A DNA stretch of 64,000 nt from Plantago elongata (taxonomy: Eukaryota; Streptophyta; Magnoliopsida; Lamiales; Plantaginaceae). Below are positions 61,686-64,000 of this stretch, one piece after another. The position numbers were made by a program, and so were the translations under genes. The stretch lies in NCBI GenBank assembly GCA_036897095.1, contig JAYMSP010000166.1, positions 1 to 64,000 of the forward strand, in the 5' to 3' direction. The number at the start of each line of letters is the position of its first letter. Within the stretch, counting starts at the first letter, position 1. A model generated the notes under the pieces. That model saw only the letters and a program-made list of their open reading frames with translations. It was not told the DNA's origin and ran no database searches.

Positions 61686-64000
61686 ATGGCCAAAAGAAAT
61701 CTAATAAAGAAGAAATCTAATAAAGAAGAAAAATATGCTACTGGACCTAATGTGAATGTAAAAGGGATGAAGCCCAAGTTCAGGAGAAAGAAAAGAAAGG
61801 CTTCTAAACCTAATCCAGCTTCTGGTGTCTCATATGCTGACGCTTCTAAAGCCACGACTTCTGAACCTGCTAACAGATATGTTGGAGAAACCTCAAGGGG
61901 CATAGAGAAAGAAGAGGGTATGCAAAAACAACTTTCTGGTTTTATATTCATGTGTAACCCAACCACGAAGCTGGAGTGTTTCCGATACCGTGTTCTTGGG
62001 CTTCCTATGGGACAAAAAGAAGTGGTTGAGGAAGTAAAGCCTGGTGCAAAGCTATTTTTGTATGACTTCGAATTAAAGCTTCTGTATGGTGTTTATGAGG
62101 CAATCTCCTCTGGGCAACTGAATTTGGAACCTGGTGCATTTGGGGGAAGATATCCTGCTCAGGTATATATTTATTTCTTCTGGTCATTCTTGTGCGTGCG
62201 AGTGTTATGCAATCAAATAAACTTGGTGGTATGGTTGCTTAGCTCATAATAATGAAGTAACATATCGTAGAGCTTGCTTATAAAGACCTATGCAATGGGG
62301 TTAGTTTCTGAAATGCTGCTTCCATTCAAGCTGTACAAACTTCTTTATTTTCTGTGCTAAAGAACTCTTACTAATATAAAACACAATTCAAGCTTCATGC
62401 TTTTCTACTAGATCTTAATTTGTTTCCTTATAGTCATAACTAGTGACTACTATCTTATTTGCTCATCACCACACCTGCCGAAAACTACCTAGTTTATATT
62501 GTTTACGTAGATTTATATTTGTCAAACCGAAGCACTTTTTAAGTCATAATTCCTTTTGGGATGTATTGCTCTACAATGATATCAACATTAAATTTGAATA
62601 GATTGGTGTTCATAATAGAAGCTCCAACAGTAATCTTGTCATAAAAGTCTGAAGCCTTACCTGGATTCCTATATATGCTTAAAGTCTCTCCAAAAAAGCT
62701 GCTGTGGCCAGTCCCCTTTTCTTTAATTACGAGTGCATTTAGCTATTTATGCCCCGATCACTGTAACTGATTTCACTAATGCTGTCAGAGGTTTTTGCCT
62801 CCCTCATATGAAGAACGTGTTTTAATTGCTTTCAGGTAAAATTTAGGATTTTCAAGGAATGTCTTCCTATGTCTGAGAAAGTCCTTAAACAAGTTATAAA
62901 GGAGAACTATAATGGTTTCAAGTTCAAGCAAGAACTTCATGTAGAACAAGTTAGTTTTCTTTCTTCTTCACATATCTTGAAGTCTTGAAGGGTTTGTGTT
63001 GTAATTTTCCTTAGAAGTCAAAGTTTAATGAGATGGAAATTCATTGTTCAATGAAGGTGAAGAAATTGTTATCTTCATTTCAACCTCTTCCTGCCCCATC
63101 ATCTCTAGTATCCTGGGCTCCACTATATGGATCACAATTACCAATGCCTCCTCCAGCAAGGGAAAATCAGCCTAATCACACAGTTAGGGTTTTTCCGCCT
63201 GAGCTACGGTATGCCCATGCAGCACCAGCAAGCCCTGCATTTGTTCAAAGTGCCCATGAAGTGCGGTGTGTCCATGCAGCGCCAGCAGGTCGTGCTTCTA
63301 TCCAAAGTGCCCATGAAGTGCGATATGTCCATGCAGGTGCCGCTTCTATCCAAAATGCCAATGAGGCACGGTATGTTCATGCTGTGTTAGGACCTACACC
63401 TGTTCCGAGTGCCCACGCAGCACCACAGGGGTGTTCATCTGTTCAAATTGCTCAAGACGAACGTTATGTCCGTGCAGCACTACAAGGGTCAGCACCTGTT
63501 CAGAGCACTCATGCTCGCCAGCAATGCTATAATAGACCAGCCGCTGATTTGGCACAGGTGCATATAACTTTGGGTCATCAGAGTTTACCTGCAATGGGCA
63601 ATAGGTATTATGTGTCTGATTCTCATAGACCGTACTTCACCGAAAGCAGTGCTCGCGAGGTGCAACAACCTTCTGCAAGGTGATTTTTTTCTCCCTAAGC
63701 CTTCAATATGTTATAAAATTTTGTTGGCCCTGGGCTGGGAGGGGCCTAATTTAGAATGTGGTTTGGAGTTATTAAGATTTCCAAGTTAGTGTTCCCCATT
63801 TCATCCTCGAGTTGCTGTTATTATACTTATTGTTCGAGAAGGATTCTATAATATTTACGCTTGTAGACGTATCTTGATATTCTATTTTTCACCTCAGAAC
63901 ATGCTTAAGTATATTGCTTGCTGATTTGAAAGCCTTATATTCCATTTTCAGGGCCAGAGAAGAGAGAATACAGCATGTTCAAGTGGCTATTCCAGGAAGG
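61686..64000 (+). CDS. DCD (Development and Cell Death) domain protein, 3' end outside the window
   Basis: DCD proteins such as NRP/GDA1-like factors are plant-specific and linked to stress-induced cell death and osmotic or ABA responses. Exons in the window: 61686-62162, 62836-62949, 63057-63679 and 63952 to the edge; phases fit. A basic N-terminus (KKKSNKEEKY, KPKFRRKKRKASKP) precedes the DCD domain, about residues 75-200: SGFIFMCNPTTKLECFRYRV, LGLPMGQKEVVEEVKPGAKL, FLYDFELKLLYGVYEA, then across the intron AQVKFRIFKECLPMSEKV and FKFKQELHVEQVKKLL. Exon 3 encodes a tail of imperfect repeats around SAHEVRYVHAAPAG (63200-63510). The start is the only in-frame Met that gives the full basic leader. 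The last part (REERIQHVQVAIPG) continues past 64000. Confidence 0.92.
63200..63510 (+). repeat. In-frame coding repeat in the DCD gene, unit about 16-24 residues
   Basis: Five or six imperfect copies of a unit reading (Q)SAHEVRYVHAAPAG.A.(I/V)Q. The closest DNA copies start at 63250, 63307 and 63355, so spacing varies (57 and 48 bases) but always keeps the frame. It looks like a coding minisatellite under frame constraint. Confidence 0.8.

Overview
The window is nuclear DNA of a flowering plant, almost certainly a eudicot. The genes are intron-rich, introns and intergenic DNA are AT-rich, and the gene families are plant-specific: ICE1-type bHLH, auxin response factor, ureide permease, VAN3/AGD3-type ARF-GAP, DCD-domain protein, FBD-type F-box protein and UGT92-type glycosyltransferase. 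Small MITEs and processed or decayed gene copies lie between the genes. I saw no virus-like element, CRISPR array, tRNA or rRNA.

Layout. 1-10.7 kb holds an ICE1/SCREAM bHLH gene (+) and a convergent ARF2-type auxin response factor (-). 10.7-15.6 kb is gene-poor: an AT-rich minisatellite, a hAT-like MITE, a CAGTT-type pentamer repeat and a SAR1 GTPase retro-pseudogene. 15.6-22.4 kb holds a domesticated hAT transposase gene with two BED fingers (+) and a ureide permease (-). 23.6-30.6 kb is the decaying part: a broken F-box/FBD gene carrying an intronic Stowaway MITE (+), an intact aldo-keto reductase (-) and a broken UGT92-like gene (+). 30.8-46.5 kb holds two large minus-strand genes, an AGD3/VAN3 ARF-GAP (20 coding exons) and a GH38 alpha-mannosidase (29 coding exons). 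47.3-59.6 kb holds TFIID subunit TAF5 and a coiled-coil/WD40 protein, both +. 60.4-64 kb holds a DCD-domain gene that runs off the right edge.

I rebuilt exon structures by hand from GT/GC-AG junctions with codon phase checked across every intron. For ICE1, ARF2, the hAT-derived gene, the permease, the reductase, AGD3, the mannosidase, TAF5 and the WD40 gene the phases close to a full-length protein. Two introns need a GC donor.

The genes are not a functional cluster. They are mostly single housekeeping or regulatory loci: cold and stomatal transcription control (ICE1), auxin repression (ARF2), auxin-linked vesicle traffic (AGD3), glycan turnover (mannosidase), basal transcription (TAF5) and ureide transport. 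No clearly novel biological system is visible. The best leads are a degenerate tasiR-ARF site in the ARF2-type gene, the hAT-derived gene with its catalytic aspartates replaced, the two GC-AG introns, G-box-bearing duplications in the DCD leader intron and a repeat-expanded DCD tail.
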